Origin: Methanosuratincolales archaeon
Lineage (GTDB): Archaea > Thermoproteota > Methanomethylicia > Methanomethylicales > Methanomethylicaceae
DNA: 6,386 nucleotides
Reading direction: 5' to 3'
NCBI GenBank assembly: GCA_937930465.1
Contig: CALGKV010000102.1
Coordinates: 1-6,386, forward strand
Made by a program: the position numbers and the translations under genes. Positions 1 through 5,658 of this stretch are shown here, piece by piece; position 1 is the first letter of the stretch, and each line of letters starts with the position of its first letter. Under the pieces are notes generated by a model, which worked only from the letters and a program-made list of their open reading frames with translations, was not told the DNA's origin and did no database searches.

Positions 1-1
1 C

Positions 2-523
2 CTTTCTCAAGTTGGGACTTATGCATTCTATGCCACCTGGCCCGGAAACAACGACTACAACGCGGCGACCTCCGCTACAGTGGCGGTGACATCTTCTCCC
101 CAGCCAGCTCAGAAGGCGACCCCGACAGTCACGATCTCATCCTCAAAGACCTCTGTGGCGCTCGACGCAAACCATACCTCCGAGGTGATAACTATAACTG
201 GAACGATCGCTCCGTTCGTCGCGAGCACGACAGTGAACATAAGGGTCACTGACCCCAACGGCCAGGCAACGACAATCCCTGTCACCGCCTCAGCATCTAC
301 ATTCAGCGCCAATGCCACTATCAACAAGGGAGGGGTATGGTCTATCCAGGCCCAAGTCCCTGAGGGTCCTGCCTACAATGCCGCCTCCTCGAACACAATA
401 TCTGTAAGCGCCCAGGCGGTGACGGCAGGCGGGGGCGACAGCACCGCCTTGATAGTCGGCGGAGTCGTCGTGGCTCTGGCGATAATTGCTGCCCTCTTCA
501 TCTTCATGAGAAAGAAGAAGTAG
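2..523 (+). CDS. Ig-like domain surface protein with C-terminal membrane anchor (5' partial)
   Basis: The reading frame is open from the left edge, so the gene starts outside the window; a GTG at 80 is only an internal valine codon. The visible 173 residues are Ser/Thr/Ala/Val-rich. They contain the last strands of one beta-sandwich repeat (about 1-30) and one complete Ig-like or FN3-like repeat (about 39-136). The repeat ends match: VGTYAFYATWPGNNDYNAAT in the first and GGVWSIQAQ...PAYNAASS in the second, each leading into a final TVAVT/TISVS strand. A short Gly-rich linker follows, then one hydrophobic helix (about 149-169) and a cytoplasmic RKKK tail that would leave the domains outside the cell. 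N-x-S/T sequons (NHT, NAT) could be N-glycosylated. This is the usual build of archaeal surface or S-layer-associated proteins. Ligand and exact role cannot be told; other extracellular-repeat proteins would look the same here. The architecture call is firm, the function open. Confidence 0.8.
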   Translation, partial: LSQVGTYAFYATWPGNNDYNAATSATVAVTSSPQPAQKATPTVTISSSKTSVALDANHTSEVITITGTIAPFVASTTVNIRVTDPNGQATTIPVTASASTFSANATINKGGVWSIQAQVPEGPAYNAASSNTISVSAQAVTAGGGDSTALIVGGVVVALAIIAALFIFMRKKK

Positions 524-536
524 CCGATCATCTCAC

Positions 537-546
537 CTCTTTTTTA
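537..546 (+). terminator. T-run terminator of the surface-protein gene
   Basis: Six consecutive T (540-545) within a pyrimidine-rich stretch begin 17 nt after the TAG stop at 521-523. Archaeal RNA polymerase ends transcription at such U-runs without needing a hairpin. Position and strand fit the end of the surface-protein transcript. No stem precedes it. Confidence 0.55.
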
Positions 547-802
547 CCCATTCCAAAACCAATTTTCAAATGGGAACAGTGCAGGCTCGCCTGAATGGCT
601 AATGGGATCGGCTGGCGTGATCATATGACTTCCGTGTCGCAGACGATAAGAATGCGTTCGGGCCGCGTCCATCTTCGACCCGAGTGCCGTTGTAAAATGC
701 CGTCGATCCCCATGCTTTTCGGCCCCACGCATGAAGGCATCCATTCGCCTCCGCCTGCCCGCCGCTTTCATGGTTGGAGGCTGCCGTGTCGTCTGCTGTT
801 GG

Positions 803-831
803 GGGAGGGTGGGCTAAGCCCCGCCCTTCCC
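803..831 (+). repeat. Inverted repeat / stem-loop in the convergent gap
   Basis: GGGC (811-814) pairs with GCCC (818-821) around a TAA loop. After a small internal loop, GGGAGGG (803-809) pairs with CCCTTCCC (824-831) with one bulged T. About 11 mostly G-C pairs result. On the + strand a short TTTT follows (834-837); on the - strand no T-run follows. It may be a back-up terminator for read-through from the surface gene, but its 280-nt distance from that stop makes this uncertain. Confidence 0.45.
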
Positions 832-897
832 GGTTTTATCCCGGTAAGTCGAGGATTTCTGCGCCGCTCAGCTCGAGGATCGCGCCCGGATCGTGAA

Positions 898-924
898 CAT
901 CCCTCTTGGGGAGAAGAGGGGATG
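898..924. repeat. Hairpin just downstream of the ior operon
   Basis: CATCCCTCTT (898-907) pairs with AAGAGGGGATG (914-924) across the 6-nt loop GGGGAG. That is a perfect 7-bp core plus a lower stem with one bulged base. It lies about 70 nt beyond the iorB stop (- strand), where it could mark or protect the 3' end of the iorA-iorB mRNA. No T-run follows on either strand, so it is not a classic intrinsic terminator. Confidence 0.45.
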
Positions 925-993
925 GGGAAAGCGGACTTGCAATCCATCCTCTTCCATTCAGCAACAAGTCCTGGCTATTTGGGATCCTTCAGG

Positions 994-1644
994 CTATCCC
1001 CTGCAGACCCCGTGCCTGCACAGGGCCTCAGACGCCTTCGCCATACCGGCCTCGAATGCCTTCAGGTTCTGCTCGACCGTGCCTTTCGGGACAGCCTCAG
1101 CTATCGATTCCTTGACCTTATCCGGGTCCAGCGGCAGCCCCTTAAGCGCTGAGAGGCAGCCAAGGAAGACGGCGTTCTCGACGTTGGGGTTCCCCGCCTC
1201 CCTCGCTATTCCGAAGGCGTCAATGACAGCGACCCTCTCAGTCCACTTCCTGATCCTGGACACAACCTCGTCGAGCCCGAAGTACTTCCTATTCCTGTCC
1301 CTTATGAGCTGCGCGGTCTCCACCGGGGGGTGGATCACCCTTTTGTTTACCAGCGCAAGGCCGCCCTTCTTGAGGAACTCGATATGCCTGAGTGCCTCGA
1401 TCGCCTCGAGCGCAACCAACGCGTCCGCGCCGCCGGTCGGTATCAGGGGCGAGTATGCGTCCCCGCCTATCCTCATGTGGACCGAGACGCTGCCGCTCCT
1501 CTGCGAAAGCCCGTACATCTCGCCAGTAATCGCCTTCAGCCCGGACTTCAGGCACGCCCTCCCGAGCACGTTGGTGAGCAGGACGAGCCCCTGCCCGCCG
1601 ACGCCGCAGATGAATATGTCGAAGCTCATCGCTTCTCGCCCCAT
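994..1644 (-). CDS. iorB: Indolepyruvate ferredoxin oxidoreductase, beta subunit
   Basis: This is the small subunit of the enzyme that oxidises indolepyruvate and related aryl pyruvates to aryl-CoA and CO2, reducing ferredoxin in the cytoplasm. The 216 residues belong to the pyruvate:ferredoxin oxidoreductase gamma-type family and match its usual length. Family marks in order: GVGGQG nucleotide/CoA-type loop (14-19), GEMYGLSQRSGSVSVHMRIG (41-60), the ADALVALEAIEALR helix (73-86), ENAVFLGCLSAL (156-167) and a C-terminal EQNLKAFEAG (191-200). It follows iorA and overlaps its end. I prefer the start at 1644 because AGAGGG lies 7 nt upstream. A second ATG at 1629 would give a classic ATGA overlap with the iorA stop and a product five residues shorter. 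The two subunits are almost certainly co-transcribed and translationally coupled. Confidence 0.92.
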   Translation of the reverse strand: MGREAMSFDIFICGVGGQGLVLLTNVLGRACLKSGLKAITGEMYGLSQRSGSVSVHMRIGGDAYSPLIPTGGADALVALEAIEALRHIEFLKKGGLALVNKRVIHPPVETAQLIRDRNRKYFGLDEVVSRIRKWTERVAVIDAFGIAREAGNPNVENAVFLGCLSALKGLPLDPDKVKESIAEAVPKGTVEQNLKAFEAGMAKASEALCRHGVCRG

Positions 1645-3542
1645 GATTCAGCCCTCTTTATAGATCCGAATGCGCACCCCCTCGAGCATACCGAGCACCC
1701 GTCGCAGAGATCTGGCGAGATCCTGGGCTGCCCCTCCTCGTCTATCTCGTGGGCGGGGCAGTAGACATCCCTGATGCAAGCGTAAGGCCTCCTGCAGACC
1801 GACTTGTCGACGTAGAATGGCGTGATCTTCTCGCCCCTCCTCCTCTTCCTCCGGTCACCGTAGAGGGCGCACTCCCTCCTCGAGACCACTATCGCGAGAC
1901 CATCGTGCTCGAGCGCCCTCCTGAGCACCGGGACGTTCTCCTTCACCTGGTAAGCGTCTATGACCTCGACGAAGTCTGCCCCTGCAGCCCTGCAGACGTC
2001 CTCGATCGGGACGCGCCTCCCCTCCCTCCAGCCCGCTGTGAACTCTGTTGAGGGGTTCGGCTGCTGCCCTGTCATCGCCGTCACCGAGTTGTCCAGCACA
2101 AGCAGGGTGAACCTGTTCTTGTTGTGTATCGCGTTGAGCACCGCTGGCAGCGCCGCGTGGTAGAACGTTGAGTCTCCAACAACTGCCAAGACCCGCTCCT
2201 CCACGACGTTGCTGAGGCCGTTGGCTATCCCGACGGACGCGCCCATGCATAGCGAGCTGTCCGCTTTCGATATAGGGGGGAAGACCCACATCGAGTAGCA
2301 TCCGATGTCGTTCGCGAAGTAGTAGCCCTTCCCGCCCGCGCTGAGCGCCCTGAGCGCCTGGTTCAGCGCCACGAAGGTCCCCCTGTGCGGGCATCCCGGG
2401 CAGAATGTCGGGTACCTTTCGGGGATCCCTTCCCTCAGCGCCTTGGCCTCCTCGGATATCCTGGACTTGTCGTCATATGCCATCCCCATCGCCGAGGCTA
2501 TGCCCTTAGCAACCAGGTCGGGATTCAGCTCCCATGCCTCCGAGAAGTGCCCGCTCCTCTTCCCTATTATGCGCACCTCTGGGCTCTCCTCCTTGGCTAT
2601 GATCGTCACCTCGTTCTCCAGGTAAGGCGAGAGCTCCTCAACGACAATAACGCTCTCCAGCCCCTTCAGGAACCGGGACACAAGCCTCTTTGGCACCGGG
2701 TAAGTCGCCCCGAGCTTCAGCACAGGGACCTTCCCTGCCAGCCCGAGCTCCTTCAGCGCCTCGAGCACGTACAGGTAGGATACCGAAGAGGTCACAATGC
2801 CAGTCCCAGCCCCCGCAGTCTCTCCAAGAATGAAGTTGAACCCAGATCCTTCGAACTCCTCCTCAAGCCTTCCCCGCCTCTCGATCATCATCAATTTCTT
2901 CCTCCTGGCGATCTCCCCGAGGGTGAGGTATGCCTCCTTGAGATCCCTCCACTTCGCCCTGGCGAACCCGCTCCTCCTGATCTCCTCAAGCTCGACAACC
3001 CCGCTCTGGTGGTTGACCCTGGTGACAGTCCTGACTATCACCGGGACCCTGTGCCTCTCGGAGATCGAGAATGCCTCCTTAACCATATCCTTCGCCTCCT
3101 GGGCGGTGGACGGCTCGAGCATCGGGATGTAGGAATTGGGGGCGAAGAACCTCCCGTCCTGCTCGGACTGGGAGGAGTGCGCATGGGGGTCGTCCGCCAT
3201 CACCACGACCATGCCGCCCCTCACCCCTGTGTATCCCAGGACGAATAGCGTGTCCGAGGCGACGTTCATTCCGACGCTCTTCATGGCGGTCAGGCTCCTG
3301 AACCCTGCGAACGAGGCGCCTGCGCAAATCTCCAGCGCGACCTTCTCGTTAGTGGCGATCTGCATCTGGTAGTCGAAGCTTCCGAGTGCCTCTGAGAACG
3401 TGTCCAGGATCTCGGATGTGGGGGCGCCCGGATAGAATGCGACGACCTTCACATCAGCCTCGATGGCCCCCCTTGCGATCGCCTCGTTGCAGAGCATGAA
3501 TGCCTTTCCCCTGTTAGTAGAGAGGACATCTTTCAGAACCAT
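1626..3542 (-). CDS. iorA: Indolepyruvate ferredoxin oxidoreductase, alpha subunit
   Basis: This is the catalytic large subunit of the thiamine-diphosphate enzyme that decarboxylates aryl pyruvates and passes electrons through Fe-S clusters to ferredoxin. At 638 residues it has the normal length and order: a POR N-terminal domain (about 10-185) with YPGAP (37-41) and TNEKVA (64-69); a transketolase-C-like domain (about 240-330); a ThDP domain (about 375-560) opening with CPGCPHR (381-387) and carrying the GDSTF...DN binding motif (456-485) and TAMTGQQP (488-495); and a C-terminal ferredoxin domain (about 575-630). The ferredoxin domain is odd. Its first motif reads C583-R-R-P586-Y-A-C589-x5-C595-P, with proline where the second ligand cysteine is expected; the second motif is complete (C613, C616, C619, C623) but ends CA, not CP. 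The start ATG lacks a Shine-Dalgarno and lies 26 nt from a TATA box, consistent with a leaderless mRNA. iorB follows with overlapping ends. Confidence 0.95.
   Translation of the reverse strand: MVLKDVLSTNRGKAFMLCNEAIARGAIEADVKVVAFYPGAPTSEILDTFSEALGSFDYQMQIATNEKVALEICAGASFAGFRSLTAMKSVGMNVASDTLFVLGYTGVRGGMVVVMADDPHAHSSQSEQDGRFFAPNSYIPMLEPSTAQEAKDMVKEAFSISERHRVPVIVRTVTRVNHQSGVVELEEIRRSGFARAKWRDLKEAYLTLGEIARRKKLMMIERRGRLEEEFEGSGFNFILGETAGAGTGIVTSSVSYLYVLEALKELGLAGKVPVLKLGATYPVPKRLVSRFLKGLESVIVVEELSPYLENEVTIIAKEESPEVRIIGKRSGHFSEAWELNPDLVAKGIASAMGMAYDDKSRISEEAKALREGIPERYPTFCPGCPHRGTFVALNQALRALSAGGKGYYFANDIGCYSMWVFPPISKADSSLCMGASVGIANGLSNVVEERVLAVVGDSTFYHAALPAVLNAIHNKNRFTLLVLDNSVTAMTGQQPNPSTEFTAGWREGRRVPIEDVCRAAGADFVEVIDAYQVKENVPVLRRALEHDGLAIVVSRRECALYGDRRKRRRGEKITPFYVDKSVCRRPYACIRDVYCPAHEIDEEGQPRISPDLCDGCSVCSRGCAFGSIKRAESWGEKR
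1652..1657 (-). promoter_or_regulatory. Shine-Dalgarno sequence of iorB
   Basis: On the - strand AGAGGG sits inside the last codons of iorA, 7 nt before the ATG at 1644 and 22 nt before the alternative ATG at 1629. The spacing favours the upstream start, giving a 19-nt overlap with iorA. Confidence 0.55.
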
Positions 3543-3564
3543 GTCTTATAATCCGCACATAGAA

Positions 3565-3579
3565 ATAATAAATCTTGGC
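3565..3579 (-). promoter_or_regulatory. TATA box (and BRE region) of the iorA-iorB operon
   Basis: On the - strand TTTATTAT (3565-3572) is preceded by a purine-containing BRE-like AGCCAAG (3573-3579). The centre of the box is 26-27 nt from the A of the iorA ATG (3542), the standard archaeal TATA-to-start-site distance. Transcription would therefore begin at or next to the start codon, which fits the absence of a Shine-Dalgarno there. A second A/T-rich patch (GATTATAAG) is too close to the ATG to be the box. Confidence 0.65.
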
Positions 3580-3698
3580 TGTCTCGAATCTGAACTTGAG
3601 TGATGGGGGCTCCAGCGCGCCTTCTCTTGCAAGTATCGTGCGAAGACAATCAGAATCAAGCATCGCGCCAGTAAATTTTGGGATGCGCGCAGGTCCGT

Positions 3699-3773
3699 GG
3701 GGTGCCGGAGCCTCTCGCCCGGCTTTCCACCCCCGGTCGGCAGGATCAGCGTGCCAGCTGCTTGCCCTTTTTT
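3699..3773 (+). ncRNA. Possible small structured RNA
   Basis: GGGGT|GCCGG (3699-3708) pairs exactly with CCGGC (3719-3723) and, after a 5-nt bulge, ACCCC (3729-3733), making a 10-bp arm with a 10-nt loop. A second weak arm GGCA/TGCC (3739-3742 with 3752-3755) follows, then GCCC and a T6 run (3768-3773), a plausible archaeal terminator. A TATA-like TAAATTTT (3672-3679) is centred about 26 nt before the first stem, where a start site would fall. No known RNA family is recognised: it lacks a tRNA T arm, C/D boxes and a clear H/ACA ACA tail. In GC-rich DNA such stems arise by chance, so this is a candidate only. Confidence 0.25.
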
Positions 3774-4068
3774 AGGGCCTTGGATGGCCTGCTGCCCAAA
3801 GACTGATGCCTCCTCTGGGCCCGTGGGACGCGTGCTGCCCCGGATCAAGGCTGCGCTCCAGCTTCATCGGCCTTCCAGAAAAGGCGCGTCTCGGCTGCCT
3901 GAACGCAATGCACGCCACCCATCTCATTTCGGTCATGGTGCCTGCTGACCTTGCGCATCCGCCAAATCCCCCCTCCCAAACATTTCCGGCTCGCGAGCGG
4001 GCCTCGGCTTGCGTGCCGATGGGCTGCCCCTGGGATCCGCCTGAATCAGCAACAAGGGACTGGGAAAG

Positions 4069-4092
4069 GATAAATCCGACAAGGTTAGATAT
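4069..4092 (+). promoter_or_regulatory. Candidate TATA elements of the flippase gene
   Basis: Two A/T-rich elements stand out from G/C-rich surroundings: GATAAATC (4069-4076) and TTAGATAT (4085-4092). Start sites about 26 nt downstream would fall near 4098 and 4115, giving a leader of roughly 35-52 nt before the ATG at 4150. I cannot say which is used. Confidence 0.35.
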
Positions 4093-4118
4093 CGTCAGAG
4101 CGCCAATTGGATCAATCA

Positions 4119-4125
4119 GGTGATC
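4119..4125 (+). promoter_or_regulatory. GGTGATC Shine-Dalgarno-like motif in the flippase leader
   Basis: GGTGATC is the exact archaeal ribosome-binding core, complementary to the typical 16S 3' end. Here it overlaps the upstream in-frame GTG (4120) and ends 24 nt before the ATG at 4150, too far for ordinary use. It may be coincidental, or the true start may be unusual. Confidence 0.3.
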
Positions 4126-4149
4126 AGGCAATCAAGCGAGTGGTCGCCA

Positions 4150-5613
4150 ATGTCCCTAAACAAGGTGGTCCGGTCGAGCCTATGGCTGTACGCCGCGGGG
4201 CTTGCAGGCAACTTCCTGGGCTTCGTCTACTGGCTCGTCGCGACGAGGTTCGTGGGGGCTGCAGTAATTGGCGACGCAGCCGCTGTGGTCGGCATAGTCT
4301 CGGTCGTGAGCAGCGTCTTCGGCCTAGGGATCTCCTCTGGGCTGACCAGGATGGTCGGGAGGGCGCTCGGCCACGGAGAGCGCGATAAGATCAGCGTCCA
4401 CCTCTTCTCCAGCCTCTTCCTCTCATTGCTCCTGGGCGCGGTCGCAGCCGCGCTGGTGCACCTCCTCGGCGGCGCCCTCTCGGTACCCGAGTTCGAGGTC
4501 CCTTACGTGACTGTGCTGATACTGCTGTACTCCTCCCTACCTGTGCTCCAGGCATACTACAACGCAAGCCTCAGGACCAGTGTGATAGCCCTCTCCTCGA
4601 TAAGCGCAAGCGTCCTGCGCCTCGCAATAGGGATCCTCCTCCTCTACCTCGGCTGGTCCTTCGCCGGAGTCATGGTTGCGTATGTCATATCCTACGTGGT
4701 GCAGAACCTCGTCATGTACCTTGAGCTGCGCGGAGAGGTCTCCCTGAGCCCCCCCTCGCCCAAGTCGGCTGCGGAGGCCGTCCGGACGGGCCTCCCCTCG
4801 TGGATCCCCTCCCTCGTCGCGACCGCAGGATCGTGGTTCGGCGTTCTGGGGGTCTACGGGATCTCCGGGAACTTGGAGGCCGGAACTTACTACGTCGCGT
4901 TCGTCATCGCCAGCATAGTCTTCTCCCTCCCGCTATCCCTCCTCGGGCTGATGTTCCCGGTCCTGAGCGGAATGGATGACGGTCGCAAGCGGGCGACGAA
5001 CAGGGCCGTCCTGCTCACCAGCGCCATTGTGGCGCCCCTGGCTGCCGCATTGATAGCTTACCCGCAAGTGCCCCTATCCCTCCTCGGGCAAGAGTACGCC
5101 AGCTCCTCTGCCGCGCTACGGATACTCCTCCTGGCAGCCTTCGTCTCGCCTATACCGTCTGGATTCAGCTCCCTAGTCTACGCATACGGGAGATACCGGG
5201 ACGTGACCATCCTCGGCTTCGCCTACAACGTCCCGAGGCTCCTCTTCTACCCCCTCATGGTCTCCGCCTGGGGCGAGAACGGCGCAGCCCTCTCGTATGT
5301 GCTCGGCTTCTTCGTGGCGACTGCCGCAGTCTACTTCATGGCGAAGCCGATCGGCTACATCGTCGGGTGGAGGGGTTCGCTGCTCGTCTCTCTGATACCG
5401 ATCGCACCGGCCGTCGCTGTCTGGATCGCCCAGCTCCCGTGGTTCATCGGCTCCCTGCTTGTGATTGGGGTCTCTGCCATATTCTACGCCCGCCTCGGGA
5501 TAGTCAAGAAGTCCGATTTGGCCGAGATATCCGCCGCATTCATATCAAAAGCCAGGATCGAGCAGTTCCAGCCCTACATAAGGTACATCCTGGAAGTTCT
5601 TTACGGGAAATGA
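4150..5613 (+). CDS. Polysaccharide/oligosaccharide flippase, MOP superfamily (Wzx/RfbX-like)
   Basis: This is an integral membrane protein of 487 residues, probably moving lipid-linked sugars across the cytoplasmic membrane for surface polysaccharide or N-glycan assembly. Its N-terminus, with SLWLYAAGLAGNFLGFVYWLVATRFVG in segments 1-2, is typical of the polysaccharide-biosynthesis branch of the MOP exporters, and length fits. I count about 13-14 hydrophobic segments, near 10-32, 38-62, 84-106, 118-138, 153-169, 171-190, 219-240, 247-270, 286-303, 322-342, 352-372, 377-397, 411-431 and 432-447. Short charged loops separate them, and a charged tail follows. The substrate cannot be read from sequence. 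The start is uncertain: ATG 4150 places the first helix at the usual distance, while a frame-matched GTG at 4120 adds ten polar residues. No glycosyltransferases are visible beside it, so it stands alone here. Convergent with the next gene, 45 bp away. Confidence 0.85.
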   Translation: MSLNKVVRSSLWLYAAGLAGNFLGFVYWLVATRFVGAAVIGDAAAVVGIVSVVSSVFGLGISSGLTRMVGRALGHGERDKISVHLFSSLFLSLLLGAVAAALVHLLGGALSVPEFEVPYVTVLILLYSSLPVLQAYYNASLRTSVIALSSISASVLRLAIGILLLYLGWSFAGVMVAYVISYVVQNLVMYLELRGEVSLSPPSPKSAAEAVRTGLPSWIPSLVATAGSWFGVLGVYGISGNLEAGTYYVAFVIASIVFSLPLSLLGLMFPVLSGMDDGRKRATNRAVLLTSAIVAPLAAALIAYPQVPLSLLGQEYASSSAALRILLLAAFVSPIPSGFSSLVYAYGRYRDVTILGFAYNVPRLLFYPLMVSAWGENGAALSYVLGFFVATAAVYFMAKPIGYIVGWRGSLLVSLIPIAPAVAVWIAQLPWFIGSLLVIGVSAIFYARLGIVKKSDLAEISAAFISKARIEQFQPYIRYILEVLYGK

Positions 5614-5623
5614 TTTGCTTGGA

Positions 5624-5637
5624 TGCCTTCCCAGGCA
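5624..5637. repeat. Small hairpin between convergent genes
   Basis: TGCCT (5624-5628) and AGGCA (5633-5637) form a perfect 5-bp stem with a TCCC loop in the 45-bp gap between the flippase and cyclodeaminase-family stops. It reads the same on both strands and could serve both 3' ends, but no T-run accompanies it. Confidence 0.25.
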
Positions 5638-5658
5638 CCCGCCCCAGCGCCCCTCCGA

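Larger units (their letters stand above)
524..993. other. Convergent intergenic region without a convincing gene
   Basis: These 470 bp separate the ends of the surface-protein gene (+) and iorB (-). Open frames that cross it have arginine/proline-rich, low-complexity translations with no family resemblance, and the longer ones run on as antisense shadow of iorB. I looked for tRNA features (a GGTTCRA-type T arm), SRP RNA and RNase P RNA signatures and box C/D elements, and found none. What can be seen is a T6 run, two strong hairpins (803-831 and 898-924) and a short direct repeat TCGAGGAT at 849-856 and 873-880. Confidence 0.6.
3543..4149. other. Long divergent intergenic region, no protein gene seen
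   Basis: About 600 bp separate the divergent iorA and flippase genes. Several short open frames on both strands (up to 119 codons) give Pro/Arg/Ser/Gly-rich translations with no recognisable domain, and I regard them as chance. The left end holds the iorA promoter and the right end A/T-rich boxes for the flippase. In between, 3672-3773 carries promoter-like, stem-loop and T-run elements in order (listed separately as a possible small RNA). I saw no tRNA, no box C/D pair and no repeat array. The remaining 3774-4060 shows only short G/C palindromes. Confidence 0.55.

Noticed and set aside
849..880. Direct repeat TCGAGGAT (849-856 and 873-880) as a possible operator
   Set aside because: Eight bases with 24-bp spacing in a convergent 3' region; no promoter nearby for it to control.
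840..925. Possible tRNA
   Set aside because: There is no T-arm consensus, no 7-bp acceptor pair and no cloverleaf; only local hairpins.
595..1152. 185-codon open frame on the + strand across the convergent gap
   Set aside because: Its translation is Arg/Pro-rich and low in complexity, resembles no family, and its second half is antisense to iorB.
893..1663. 256-codon open frame opposite iorB
   Set aside because: It is complementary to iorB, whose family motifs and length are unambiguous; long antisense frames are expected in GC-rich genes.
2385..3248. 287-codon open frame opposite iorA
   Set aside because: It is an antisense shadow of the clearly conserved iorA, rich in Leu/Pro/Arg with no domain.
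4046..4056. TCAGCAACAAG, shared with 958-968
   Set aside because: An 11-bp identity is expected several times by chance among all pairs of positions in a window of this size, and flanks do not align well.
3806..4123. 105-codon open frame on the + strand in the divergent gap
   Set aside because: Pro/Cys/Ala-rich translation with no family resemblance, overlapping the opposite-strand frame that looks equally random.
3772..4131. 119-codon open frame on the - strand in the divergent gap
   Set aside because: No hydrophobic pattern or motif, biased composition, and no ribosome-binding site; likely chance.
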